A stretch of 33,092 nucleotides of DNA from an uncultured bacterium (GTDB lineage: Bacteria > Verrucomicrobiota > Lentisphaeria > Victivallales > UBA1829): positions 1 through 33,092 of the forward strand of contig CASEYW010000012.1 of NCBI GenBank assembly GCA_949292215.1. The letters are read 5' to 3'. A program made the translations under genes and the position numbers. Positions 15,805 through 24,957 of this stretch are shown one piece after another; position 1 is the first letter of the stretch, and each line of letters begins with the position of its first letter. Below the pieces are notes generated by a model. The model was not told the origin of the DNA and did not search any database. It was given only the letters and a program-made list of their open reading frames with translations.

Positions 15805-18800
15805 TCGGAAGCCTCCTCAATTGCGATTGCCTTGAAATATTCGCCGACATACTCTTCGAACGCCGGCGGCACTTTTTCGTGATAGCGGTATTTGACCGGG
15901 AAAGTCTCTTTCTGTCTCCGGCGCAATTTCTCTTTTTCCGCCTGAACGGTCACTTCAAGAGCAGTTCTTGCTTTGCGGAGAGACAAGGCGGCCTCGCTCT
16001 TCAGACGGCGAATTTCGGGACCATCCCCCACGCCGACCCGTTCCAGAGCGCGTATTTTTTCGAGAGCATCTCTAAGATCCCCCGCAGGCAGATTGGCATC
16101 GTCGAGACGCTTAAGCATGGCTTCGGTCCGCTGCTTGAGTTCCGCCTGATTTCCCGCCAGCCGGACCCCGGTTTTCTGATCCTGGTCCGGAGTTACTCCA
16201 CTGAGTCCCTCATCCCCGACACCGGACTGCTTTCCACCGCCCGAAGCGCCCCCCTGCGGATCCTTCGACTTGTCAACGACTGTTCCCTTTTCAAACGGAG
16301 ACTGCACCAGACGAGTCGGTGTTTTTCTGCCCCCTTTTCCTGTTGCCTCTTTTTCAACGAACTGTCCGGAGGAGCGCCCGGAACGTCCCTCACCGGAGCG
16401 CCCGCCGACTTCGTTGTTGTTCGGAAGGACATTCCCGGTAATTCCTTTTGCCTGCATGCTGTCGATATTGCCGTCGGCAACGCCCCAGCCGAGACCGTCA
16501 TCGCTGTCATAGGAAAAGGAATTGGAACTGTCATTGGTATCTTCGCCCATATCCTCTTCCTGTTCGATGAGATCCCCGATGATATCGGTCAGTTCCGCAG
16601 GCAGATCTGTCAGTTTGACATCCTGCGAGTTGCCATCCTCCTCCGCGACCCATTTGATGTAGTCCTGCTTGTCGGAAAGCCAGCGTTCAAGGTTGGCGAT
16701 GACGTTTTCCGCACCAACCAGAGCCGTATCCTCCGCAACCGTCGCAATTTCGATTTTCTTTGCCTTCAGCGCATTTCCCGCCTTTTGCAGTTCCTCGTAC
16801 AACTCTACAAATTCATCCGCCATGGCAGAATTGGAAAAATCCTGATTCTGCTTTTTGGAGAGATCCGAGAATGCCGTTTTGAAGAATTGCGCCCAGTCCT
16901 GTTCTTTTGCGGCGAGATCGCCGAGAAGTTTTTCTTCGCCTTCGCTCCAGTCATCGGTCTTTTTCGGATCGAAGTTTTCGGTATCCGCCTTGATTTTCCG
17001 CTGTTCATTCTTAAAGCGTTCCAGTTTGTCCTTCAACTGTTTCATCTGCTCATAGAGTTCTTTTTCCGCCTCATTTTCTTTTGCCAGAGCTTTTTTGTTT
17101 TCCTCGTTTCGCTGGCGCAGAGCAAGAGCGCCGAGAAGTTTCTGAAGCTTTTCAATCAGAGCGGTCTGTTTCAGAACGATCGTATTGATTTTCAGAGAGG
17201 AAGGTGCCTTCCGCATCTCGTTGACATCATTCAGAAGAAGATTCGAATCGCGGTTGAGAATCTCCAGCGCTCGCTGGAAAGGAGATGGAAGGTTTGCTTT
17301 TCCGGCTTCGCGCCCCGCATTCTGAATATGTTTATCAATACGGGTCTGCTCGCGGTAGAGCCGGTCACGCTGATGATTGGGAAAATGTTTCAGCTGAAGA
17401 GAGATCCGGTCACGAACAGCGGTCTGTTCCCGCAAAGCAGTGAAAAGAAGCTCATAACAGCGCGCGGCATCGCCGGAAGCAGGTTTGTCTTTCAAACGTT
17501 CAACCAGATCAATCTGATGAATGGTGATTGTGGATTGAGATGTTGTTTTTTGTTGTTTTGTATCATTTGCTGTCGTTTTGAGTTCTATTGTACCGCCAGC
17601 CGGCAAGAGAGATGGAGTCAGTTTCAGGAGAAAGACTTCATTGCGATTCCGGAATCCGGGATGGGGATAGCGATATTCTTTCAGTGGAACGGTTCTGCCT
17701 TCGACTTCAGCGATCAGACGAATGGAAGAGATTCCATAGTCGTCGGAAGCGGCAATCCGGACAGGAATAACTTCTCCGTATCCAGCCTCCAGATTGTTTT
17801 TTGTATTCAGGAAACGAATTTCCGGAGGACGATCCTCAAGGCATTTCAGTTCACCGGACCAGGCATTCTCAAAGAGGAGGCCATCCCGATCCTTGAGAGA
17901 GAGTCGCAGCTGGAGATTCTCATTGACAGAAAACGGAACTTCCATCGGCATCTTTTTGCCATTGACAAAAAGAACCGGCTGAATCCCTCCGCAGGAAACG
18001 GTAACGGAACTTCCTGCCGGCACGGAATGTTTGAACAGTTCTCCCGGAGAAAGAACTTCCGGATTTCTGCCGATGTAGGCAGGAAATGCGATAGACAGTT
18101 TGAAATCCGGAACGGGAGGCGGAGGAACGACCCGGATGGAAAATTTTTCGCTGGATTCCCGTCCGGTCTTGATGCTGTACACCATGTCCCGGGAAAGATG
18201 TTTCAGGGTGAACGCTCCATCATCCATGTGATAGAGTACCGGAGGAATGGCAGTCTCGATGAGAAGTTTCAGATCCGACAGTTCATGACCGTTGTAAAAA
18301 GCTCTTGCACGAATGGTCAGGTCGTTGCCGCGCGGAACCCGGCAGTTCCCGGGATCGACCTCAAATGAAGTGAAATTCAGCGAAGCGGTTCGAGAAGCGG
18401 GATTTGCGAATCGGGCGAACGCATTCAGCGCGTACTTGTGAAACGGAAGCAGATAAAGCAGACTGATGAAACAGACCATCCCGAATCCGGCAAGAGCTCT
18501 TCGAAAGAGAGTGTCCCGCAGAATACCGGGGAGATGGATGGTCGCACAGCGCTCATCCGCCCGCGCGGAGAAATAGGTTGACAGATGATCCGGCAGAGAG
18601 GAATCACTTCGGAAACAGACCGCATTCACAAGCACATTGTCGGGTATTCCGTTGATGCGTTCCAATTCCACGGCATCCTCCCGTTCCGAGCGGCGGAGCC
18701 GGAAGGCTTTCCGAATGAGAACAGTCAAAAAGGCCAGATTTCCAGCGGCGAACAGAATCAGCAGGAAAACGCGGGATTCTCTGGAAAATCCTGAAAGATT

Positions 18801-18923
18801 GTCGAGAATGAACAGGAACACCGTCGTACCAAGATTGCAGGCGAAGAGCCAAAGAAACGCGATGCACCAGTATTTCCGACAGCGTCTCCGCCGGAGTTCA
18901 GTCAAGGATTCGGATAAGTTCAT
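15801..18923 (-). CDS. Large DUF4175-like membrane protein with long coiled coils
   Basis: A 1040-residue protein. Two N-terminal membrane helices (about 20-40 and 52-72) and a third (143-162) are followed by an extracytoplasmic beta-rich region (180-470). This region includes DDRPPEIRFL-type and ASDDYGISSIRL segments that are typical of DUF4175-like proteins. Residues about 470-720 are strongly helical and charged, likely coiled coil. A glycine/serine-rich low-complexity stretch (about 780-900) and a final helical part complete it. AAGGAG sits 7 bases before the ATG, which overlaps the end of the preceding gene by 26 bases. Similar large proteins accompany MoxR and VWA genes in Planctomycetes and relatives. 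The function is unknown; a periplasm-spanning scaffold or partner of the VWA proteins is a guess. Confidence 0.78.
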   Translation of the reverse strand: MNLSESLTELRRRRCRKYWCIAFLWLFACNLGTTVFLFILDNLSGFSRESRVFLLILFAAGNLAFLTVLIRKAFRLRRSEREDAVELERINGIPDNVLVNAVCFRSDSSLPDHLSTYFSARADERCATIHLPGILRDTLFRRALAGFGMVCFISLLYLLPFHKYALNAFARFANPASRTASLNFTSFEVDPGNCRVPRGNDLTIRARAFYNGHELSDLKLLIETAIPPVLYHMDDGAFTLKHLSRDMVYSIKTGRESSEKFSIRVVPPPPVPDFKLSIAFPAYIGRNPEVLSPGELFKHSVPAGSSVTVSCGGIQPVLFVNGKKMPMEVPFSVNENLQLRLSLKDRDGLLFENAWSGELKCLEDRPPEIRFLNTKNNLEAGYGEVIPVRIAASDDYGISSIRLIAEVEGRTVPLKEYRYPHPGFRNRNEVFLLKLTPSLLPAGGTIELKTTANDTKQQKTTSQSTITIHQIDLVERLKDKPASGDAARCYELLFTALREQTAVRDRISLQLKHFPNHQRDRLYREQTRIDKHIQNAGREAGKANLPSPFQRALEILNRDSNLLLNDVNEMRKAPSSLKINTIVLKQTALIEKLQKLLGALALRQRNEENKKALAKENEAEKELYEQMKQLKDKLERFKNEQRKIKADTENFDPKKTDDWSEGEEKLLGDLAAKEQDWAQFFKTAFSDLSKKQNQDFSNSAMADEFVELYEELQKAGNALKAKKIEIATVAEDTALVGAENVIANLERWLSDKQDYIKWVAEEDGNSQDVKLTDLPAELTDIIGDLIEQEEDMGEDTNDSSNSFSYDSDDGLGWGVADGNIDSMQAKGITGNVLPNNNEVGGRSGEGRSGRSSGQFVEKEATGKGGRKTPTRLVQSPFEKGTVVDKSKDPQGGASGGGKQSGVGDEGLSGVTPDQDQKTGVRLAGNQAELKQRTEAMLKRLDDANLPAGDLRDALEKIRALERVGVGDGPEIRRLKSEAALSLRKARTALEVTVQAEKEKLRRRQKETFPVKYRYHEKVPPAFEEYVGEYFKAIAIEEASE

Positions 18924-19947
18924 GCTCCGTCTCCTTATGGATGGTCAGTTTGGAAGGTGTACCGGGAACAATCCCGCTCAGAGATTTCAAACGGTAGAGG
19001 GTACGGTTCTTTTCTCCCCCTTTCTGCATACGACGGAGGGGCATGTCGCGGGAATCCAGCTTCCATTCCTCTCCGGCGGTGTGCCAGTTCCAGATTTCGA
19101 GATGCCAGAGAAATCCGCCGTTGACATGTTTTTTTGCTGCATGGAATTCCGCACGGCGCTTGTAGACCAGTGTCCGGGTACCGTCAAGCAGGAGCAGCCA
19201 GCGCTGACGGAAAAAATCATCGGCAAGTTTGAAATCAGCCTTCAAAGACTCCGGGAAACGATCCGTTCCGGAGAATCCGGCGAGCACAGCATCTTCCGTC
19301 AGCAGGAACAGATCATACTCGCCGGGGAGGAGATTCGGAAAAAGAAAGCAGCCACCTCTGATCTCCGCATTTACAACCACATGACGGCGGCGATCCACAG
19401 CGGCGGCCTCCTGAAGCGTACCGAATCCGGAGACCGAACCGGAAACAGTTCTTGCGGAGGAATCGGCTTTCCGTGGAAAAGCAATCTTGGAGATGTATTT
19501 CAAATCAGCCATTTTCTGTCCGTTTTTACCCTTGATCTGGCGGTTCAGGAAGAGCTTGGAAGGGCCGTTGCCTTTGAAGCGGAAGGGGATGGAGATGATA
19601 TGTCCGCGCACGACTTCTCCGCTGACCAGAAGGATTTCCGTTTCAAAATGGATCAGGGGATATTCTCCTTCGAAATAAACTTTATCGGTTTTTCCGGATT
19701 CTTTGAACATCCACGGACGCTCCATGGAGGCTTTTTCGACCTTCTGGGTCAGGAGCACGATATCGGAAAGTTCGATTTTCCGGTCGCGGGAGCGTTTGTC
19801 TTTCTGCAAATTGATGGTGAGCGGGCGCGAACCCATGACGGTCAGGCGACCGGATGCCGTGGACCCATCGGAAAAGGTGATAAGAGCTTCCGAAACGTTC
19901 GCAGCGAACAGCGGTACGGAGAGCAGAAAAATGAGAATTTTCAACAT
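18898..19947 (-). CDS. Secreted beta-rich protein, unknown function
   Basis: A 349-residue protein with a signal peptide (MLKILIFLLSVPLFAANV). Two similar beta units follow: LITFSDGSTASGRLTV to IELSDIVLL (about 20-70), and LLVSGEVVRGHII to LKYISKIAF (about 105-155). Both read like a small Sm-like or SH3-like barrel ending in an I/L-S-x-I strand. A third part, with VSGSVSGF and FLFPNLLPGEYDLFLL, resembles a transthyretin/CarboxypepD-regulatory fold. The last third is not recognised. The ATG at 19953 lies only 3 bases from GGAG, while the ATG at 19947 has a 9-base gap and gives the better signal peptide; I chose the latter. The gene sits between a VWA protein and the DUF4175-like protein in the same operon. 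Confidence 0.7.
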   Translation of the reverse strand: MLKILIFLLSVPLFAANVSEALITFSDGSTASGRLTVMGSRPLTINLQKDKRSRDRKIELSDIVLLTQKVEKASMERPWMFKESGKTDKVYFEGEYPLIHFETEILLVSGEVVRGHIISIPFRFKGNGPSKLFLNRQIKGKNGQKMADLKYISKIAFPRKADSSARTVSGSVSGFGTLQEAAAVDRRRHVVVNAEIRGGCFLFPNLLPGEYDLFLLTEDAVLAGFSGTDRFPESLKADFKLADDFFRQRWLLLLDGTRTLVYKRRAEFHAAKKHVNGGFLWHLEIWNWHTAGEEWKLDSRDMPLRRMQKGGEKNRTLYRLKSLSGIVPGTPSKLTIHKETEHELIRILD

Positions 19948-19962
19948 GAACATGTTCTCCTT

Positions 19963-22038
19963 TCAAAACAGGTTGTATCGGCGTCTCAGAAACCATTCGG
20001 TCATGAGAAGCAGAAAAAGCGCGATCAGGAAAAAGGGTGTTTCAAATACGGGATGCCACTCCTGATCCACGGTATTTTTACGCAGAATGGAGTTGATGTC
20101 GGAACGCAGGCGCGCGGTTTCCTCGGGAAGATAGACCCGTCCATGCGTGGTGAAACGCATAAAGTTATCGTCGGACACTTTGAGATCATCATTTTCTGCT
20201 GCGCTCTCTCCGGAATAGAGCATCCGGTAGCGATGAAAGCCGGCATTGTTCTGATCAAGAGCCTTGACTTCCAGAATGTATTTTCCCGCTGGAACATTGG
20301 GAAAAACAGCGGAAAAGAGCCCCCCCTGGGAAGTCATGGACACACGTCTCGGCGGAACGGACGCATTTGCCGGTGCAAAGAAGGCTTCCGCTGAAACGAT
20401 CCTTTCTCCGGCTGCGGTGACTTTCAAGGGACTCCCCTCCTGGATCTGTTCCGGAGCGGAAATTTCCAGTCGGTTGCCGATGCCCTCTCCGGCATGGACA
20501 AGCATGTTCTCCCAGAAAGTGCGGAAGCGCTGATGCCGTTTTTCCGGAGTTCCCAGCTGATGCAGAGAATTTGTGAGGACGGCAATCACTTTGCCGCGTC
20601 CGTAGGGCATGGAAACGACAAGCGGATATTTTTTGTCGCCAACCGCGTTCAGAAGTATTTCCGCGCCAGATTTGACATGGTCCACAAGATTCAAGCCTCG
20701 GACCGACGCAGCCTCTTTCAACAGATCGTCAAACAGAGAATTGCCGGAAGATTCCAGGCGGAAAAGAGCATCCGTAAAGCGGCTCTTCGTACTCCGTACC
20801 GGAAGCATGGCGGAAAAAAGCCGGTTTTTCCCCTCCCCGAACGCACCGGGGCCACCATAGACCAGAACCGTCCCGCCGCCGGAAACATACTGTTCAATGG
20901 ATCGAATCTCCGCCTCCGAATAATCGTCGGCACACCCCGATGCGAGAAAAAGAAGATCGGTCGTTTTCATTTTCGAAGAATCTTTCGGAATGCCCTTGTC
21001 ATAGGTGCGGTCCGGTGAGGTGCCGATGACCTGATGGATCCCGGTTCGCAACTGATATACCGCGGTGAATTTTCGTCCGGTCTGACGAAAAAGGCGTGTA
21101 AGCGGCCGGAACGTGTTGGTCAGGACCGGAAAATAGAGAACAGGGGAAAGATCGTCCTCCCTCACCTCAATTATGAGTTCGCGCATATTGTTGAGGTACG
21201 AGGCCTCATCCGGCAGACGGTTCAGTTCGAAGCGGACCGTGTGAAGCCCGGGCTTGGTGAACGTGGTTTTGAATGGAATCTCACGCCGCTCTCCGGATGC
21301 AAGATCAAACGATTCCTCTCCGGAAACTTCGCCGTCGACAACCGTCTTCAGACGAATCGGAGTTTTTCCTTCTGCCTCCCGCAGAACAACCGGTATTTTC
21401 AGTTCCAGTTCCTCTCCGGCACGAAGGGAGGCGGGCGATCGGAAGGAATCGATCCGCAAATCCGGAACGCGTTCCAGATCGGTCCCGGTCCGCACCGCGA
21501 ATACGGGAACGCCAGCGGAAATTCCGCTGAAACGGGAATGATCCAGACCATCCGTCAGAATGATCAGAGCTGCGGCGGAAGACAGACCGAGATCGCGGTC
21601 CGCCGTATCCACCGCCTGCTTCAGATCCGTGTTGCCGAACGGGGAGAAAAGATCCGCCTGATCCGGATTGTCTGCCGGAACACTCCGGTGATTGTAAATA
21701 TAGATGTACTTTCTGCTGCCGCCAAACGAATCTGCCAGCAGATTTCTCAGGGAGGAACGGGCGGCATCAAAGCGGGTGGTTCTTCCAGGCATGTCAGCAG
21801 CAGACATGGAAGCGGAACCGTCGAGCAGAAAAATCAGATTGGATCGGCTGAGATCTGTTGTCCGCAGCAGCATGCCCGGAGAAAGAAGCATCACGATCAA
21901 CAGAATCAGAGAAGCAGAACGCAGAACTGCCAGACTCTTTTTCCGGTACGCGACACGTCCCGTCCAGTAAACGGCTCCCAGCGAAAGCAGAGCGGCAAAC
22001 ACAATGACAAGATAGGGAAGCAATGGATAAAAACGCAT
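19963..22038 (-). CDS. Membrane VWA protein with glutamine-amidotransferase-like domain
   Basis: A 691-residue protein. Two helices at the N-terminus (about 5-25 and 40-58) anchor a VWA domain with a MIDAS motif, DGSAS (73-77), and the later ILTDGLDHS strand. An Ig-like region follows (about 190-290), then a class I glutamine-amidotransferase-like fold (about 350-520; SIEQYVSGGGTVLVYGGPGAF) that lacks an obvious catalytic Cys nucleophile. One helix near the C-terminus (FFLIALFLLLMTEWFL) closes it. The VWA part probably binds a metal-dependent protein partner outside the membrane. Its start abuts the stop of the BatA-like gene (TAAATG), with GGGAG 8 bases upstream. It is a paralogue in layout of the BatA-like neighbour. 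Confidence 0.8.
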   Translation of the reverse strand: MRFYPLLPYLVIVFAALLSLGAVYWTGRVAYRKKSLAVLRSASLILLIVMLLSPGMLLRTTDLSRSNLIFLLDGSASMSAADMPGRTTRFDAARSSLRNLLADSFGGSRKYIYIYNHRSVPADNPDQADLFSPFGNTDLKQAVDTADRDLGLSSAAALIILTDGLDHSRFSGISAGVPVFAVRTGTDLERVPDLRIDSFRSPASLRAGEELELKIPVVLREAEGKTPIRLKTVVDGEVSGEESFDLASGERREIPFKTTFTKPGLHTVRFELNRLPDEASYLNNMRELIIEVREDDLSPVLYFPVLTNTFRPLTRLFRQTGRKFTAVYQLRTGIHQVIGTSPDRTYDKGIPKDSSKMKTTDLLFLASGCADDYSEAEIRSIEQYVSGGGTVLVYGGPGAFGEGKNRLFSAMLPVRSTKSRFTDALFRLESSGNSLFDDLLKEAASVRGLNLVDHVKSGAEILLNAVGDKKYPLVVSMPYGRGKVIAVLTNSLHQLGTPEKRHQRFRTFWENMLVHAGEGIGNRLEISAPEQIQEGSPLKVTAAGERIVSAEAFFAPANASVPPRRVSMTSQGGLFSAVFPNVPAGKYILEVKALDQNNAGFHRYRMLYSGESAAENDDLKVSDDNFMRFTTHGRVYLPEETARLRSDINSILRKNTVDQEWHPVFETPFFLIALFLLLMTEWFLRRRYNLF

Positions 22039-24048
22039 TTACACATCTCCCTTCCGTTTCCGGAATCCTGAAAGATCGGACCCCAGAATGAATTCCGCAG
22101 TCAGCAGGATCAGAGCGACCAGGAGAGAGATTCCCGCCAGATCGGTTCCCCTGCGCAAACGGGCAATCTGGAATCCGGGTTCTTCGTCGGGAGTCAGCAG
22201 ACTGACCGGAGAATCAAATACATGCCGCATCTCGGAAAGTGGCACTGTTTTCAAGGTACTCTCCCGTTCCGAAGGCGTTATGACGGCAGTTTCATAAGGG
22301 CCTCCGGAGAAAAACGCTATTCCGGGAAGCAGAGTCTCGCGGAAGAGACCATCCGGAATCGGACCGGACGCGCCGAGAGAATCGCTAAAGGTAACGTTTT
22401 TCTCGTTCACATTGACCGTGCCGCCACAGGTAAGATGAATGGTTCTGGTTTTCATTCCGGCAGCATAATTCACAAACGAATTCATTACGACCGGAAACGA
22501 TTTCAGCTCAGGCCAGTTGGAAAAACGACGGCGCAGATCGAACGCGAAAGCGATCAGCCGTCCGCTGCCGCAAGGGTATTCCGCAATCACAGGACGAAAA
22601 CCGCATCGGGCAAGGACATTGGCTTTTGACGATTTCAATTCGACAAGTCTCCGCCAGCGAAGAAGGTTCAGTTGAAGGAGATCGTTCAGAGAAGCAAGAC
22701 CGCGTTCAAAAATGATGCCGGAAGCCGTTTTTCCCGCAGTTGCGCCGAAAAGGTCCGGGAGCTCCCCGGCGGAGCGCTCCGCCAGCGCGGAATAGAACCG
22801 GGAGGAACCTTCCGATTCCGGCAGGGCGGCAATCGTTCCGCCGGACCGGAGATATCCCAGCAGTTTGTCGGCAGCTTCAGGCTGGAAGGAACTGCCGGGA
22901 GCAAGAAAGATCAGGGGAAACTGTTTCAAATCATAAACACCGAGCGTTTTGAAGGCCGCATCGGTGAATTCGATTCCGTAAACGTGTTTTCTAGGCTCGA
23001 CAGCCATTCTCAGGTAGTAGAAGGGATCGGGGACATTCCCGCCCTCCCCGCCGGTGAGGAGGAGCACTTTCATTACATCTGCAACGGAAAAGGAAAACGG
23101 AAGGGTGTTGTCAAGCGGAAGATCGGGATCATCGATCGAAATTGTCCCGTCCACGCGGCCGGAACGGACAGGGACATAGACAAAATGCTCGTTCACGGAG
23201 GAATTTGCCTTTACAGAAATAGTTTTTGACTGCACGGCAGATCCGGTGATATTCAGAGTTGCTTTGAACATGCGGTCGCGCGGACTTGAATTGCGGACCG
23301 TAAACGGCAGGAAGACGCTGGAGCCCGGAGTTTTCAGGGAAGGATCAGGAATTCCGCCGCTCAGGGAACAGTTCTCGGAAGAGCCGGAAACGGGAAGCAC
23401 GAAAAGGCGTCCGTTTTTCCAGTCGGAGAGCCTGATCTTCCGTTTCGGCAGCATGGTTTCCTGAAGGTCGGTCAGCAGATAAATCTCACGGTTGACCCCC
23501 TGCGCCCGTTTAAGCAGTTCAACCGCCTGCCGGACTGCCAGGGTCAGATTGCCGGCGCATCCTGTCACCTTCGCTTCACGAAGAGCGGTCACGACCTTCC
23601 GTTTTTCGCGGGTCGGTTCGATTCCGCGCTTGCCGGAAAGAAAGACGAGTCCGGCGGAATCCTCCTTGTTCAGAGAATTCATGAGACTCTCCGCCTGCCG
23701 CACGGCGACTTCGAAGGCGGTCCGTCCACCGGGAACGGTCCGCTGCATCGACATGGAATCGTCGAGAACGATTACAGCCTCCGTCCCCGCACCCGCCAGA
23801 AATGAAATTTTCTTGAAATACGGACGTGCCAGAGCAAACACAATCAGCGCCAGCCCCAGAATCCGGCAGAGCATCAGGAACACTTCCAGCAGACGGCGGC
23901 GATACGCAAAGTATTTCTCCCGGCGGACAAAGAAAATCAGCGAAGAAAACAGCACCGTCGACCGCTTCCTATGGAAAAACAGATGCAGGATCAGCGGTGC
24001 CAGAGCCAGCGGCAAAGCCAGCAGAAATGCTGGAGTGGAGAATTCCAT
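22039..24048 (-). CDS. BatA-like membrane protein with VWA domain
   Basis: A 669-residue protein beginning with the BatA N-terminal module: FSTPAFLLALPLALAPLILHLFFHRK, then SSLIFF and a second helix near 55-75. A VWA domain follows with a complete MIDAS motif, DDSMS (96-100), and LLTDLQET. The middle is beta-rich. A glutamine-amidotransferase-like segment (about 370-440; LLGYLRSGGTIAALPESEG) comes next, and a C-terminal helix (LAGISLLVALILLTAEFIL) ends the protein. BatA homologues in Bacteroidetes and Leptospira belong to the so-called aerotolerance operon, whose role is still debated. The ATG overlaps the DUF58 gene stop by one base (TGATG). GGGAGG lies 10 bases upstream. Confidence 0.85.
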   Translation of the reverse strand: MEFSTPAFLLALPLALAPLILHLFFHRKRSTVLFSSLIFFVRREKYFAYRRRLLEVFLMLCRILGLALIVFALARPYFKKISFLAGAGTEAVIVLDDSMSMQRTVPGGRTAFEVAVRQAESLMNSLNKEDSAGLVFLSGKRGIEPTREKRKVVTALREAKVTGCAGNLTLAVRQAVELLKRAQGVNREIYLLTDLQETMLPKRKIRLSDWKNGRLFVLPVSGSSENCSLSGGIPDPSLKTPGSSVFLPFTVRNSSPRDRMFKATLNITGSAVQSKTISVKANSSVNEHFVYVPVRSGRVDGTISIDDPDLPLDNTLPFSFSVADVMKVLLLTGGEGGNVPDPFYYLRMAVEPRKHVYGIEFTDAAFKTLGVYDLKQFPLIFLAPGSSFQPEAADKLLGYLRSGGTIAALPESEGSSRFYSALAERSAGELPDLFGATAGKTASGIIFERGLASLNDLLQLNLLRWRRLVELKSSKANVLARCGFRPVIAEYPCGSGRLIAFAFDLRRRFSNWPELKSFPVVMNSFVNYAAGMKTRTIHLTCGGTVNVNEKNVTFSDSLGASGPIPDGLFRETLLPGIAFFSGGPYETAVITPSERESTLKTVPLSEMRHVFDSPVSLLTPDEEPGFQIARLRRGTDLAGISLLVALILLTAEFILGSDLSGFRKRKGDV

Positions 24049-24956
24049 CAGAACAGAACCTCCCGTTTGGAAAAATACGCGGCAAGCGCACGTTCGAACG
24101 GATCAGCAGTGGTCAGCGTTTCAAACGTAATCTTGTACTGATCGCAGAAGTTTTTCAGTCCGGCGTTGTAACGGTGCAGAGCGGAAAGGTAATACTCCCG
24201 ACACGCTTCGCTTTCCAGTTCCATTGCCTCGCCGGTTTCCATATCCTGAAAACGAATCAGTCCGCGATAGGGGAAATGGAGTTCGTCCTCGTTCAGAATC
24301 TGGAAGAGGATCACTTCGCAGTGCTTGAAAGTCAGCTGATGGAGTGAACGCAGGAAATCCGTGTTCTGTTCCAGAAAATCGGAAAAGACAATCACAAGAG
24401 ATCGGCGCGGAATCCGGTCCGCAATCTGAGCCAGCGAAAACGCCGCATTCGAAACTCCCTCCGGTTTCAGCGACTCCAGCTGCCGCAGATTCGATGCAAG
24501 ATGACTTACGGAATTGGAACAGCCGGAAAAGGCTCCAGGCACATCGCTCCAGGTGAAAAGCCCGTGAGCATCCCTCTGCTGATGGGCAAGATACATAAAC
24601 GCAGCAGCAAAATAACAGGCATAATGGAACTTGGCAGGACTGTGGCGGCCATCCGCACCGGACATCGCCATGGAACCGGAAGTATCCAGCAGAATGTAGC
24701 TGTGCAGATTGGTCTCCTCTTCGAAACATTTGATGTAGTAGCGATCGGAACGTGCATAGGTTTTCCAGTCAATATACTTCACGCTGTCGCCGGGAGAGTA
24801 TTTCCGGTACTCGGCAAATTCGGAGGAAAAACCGCGATAGGGGGAACGGTGCAGCCCCAGCATGCCGCCCTCGACGAGGGAACGCGCCACAAGCTCGACC
24901 TGCTTCAGGGAATCGAGTGTTTCGGGCGGCAGATAGGTGTAACGGCTGTCGGGCAT
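24048..24956 (-). CDS. DUF58 protein with VWA-type MIDAS motif
   Basis: A 302-residue soluble protein. The DUF58 signature is clear: FAEYRKYSPGDSVKYIDWKTYARSD (about 47-71) followed by FEEETN. The next strand carries DTSGSM (91-96), a VWA MIDAS motif. DUF58 proteins are almost always encoded beside MoxR ATPases and are thought to be their partners or clients. It has no membrane segment, so it should be cytoplasmic. It starts 1 base after the MoxR stop codon and overlaps the BatA-like gene by 1 base, so all three are probably made in fixed proportion. Confidence 0.92.
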   Translation of the reverse strand: MPDSRYTYLPPETLDSLKQVELVARSLVEGGMLGLHRSPYRGFSSEFAEYRKYSPGDSVKYIDWKTYARSDRYYIKCFEEETNLHSYILLDTSGSMAMSGADGRHSPAKFHYACYFAAAFMYLAHQQRDAHGLFTWSDVPGAFSGCSNSVSHLASNLRQLESLKPEGVSNAAFSLAQIADRIPRRSLVIVFSDFLEQNTDFLRSLHQLTFKHCEVILFQILNEDELHFPYRGLIRFQDMETGEAMELESEACREYYLSALHRYNAGLKNFCDQYKITFETLTTADPFERALAAYFSKREVLF

Positions 24957-24957
24957 T

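Noticed and set aside
15753..18368. 871-codon open frame on the plus strand opposite the DUF4175-like gene
   Set aside because: It lies wholly within the antisense of a well-supported gene with ribosome site, membrane helices and operon context. It lacks a ribosome site, and its translation shows no coherent domain; it reflects the codon use of the real gene.
18637..20394. 585-codon plus-strand frame across the secreted protein and VWA gene ends
   Set aside because: It crosses the junctions of three minus-strand genes and shows no protein features of its own.
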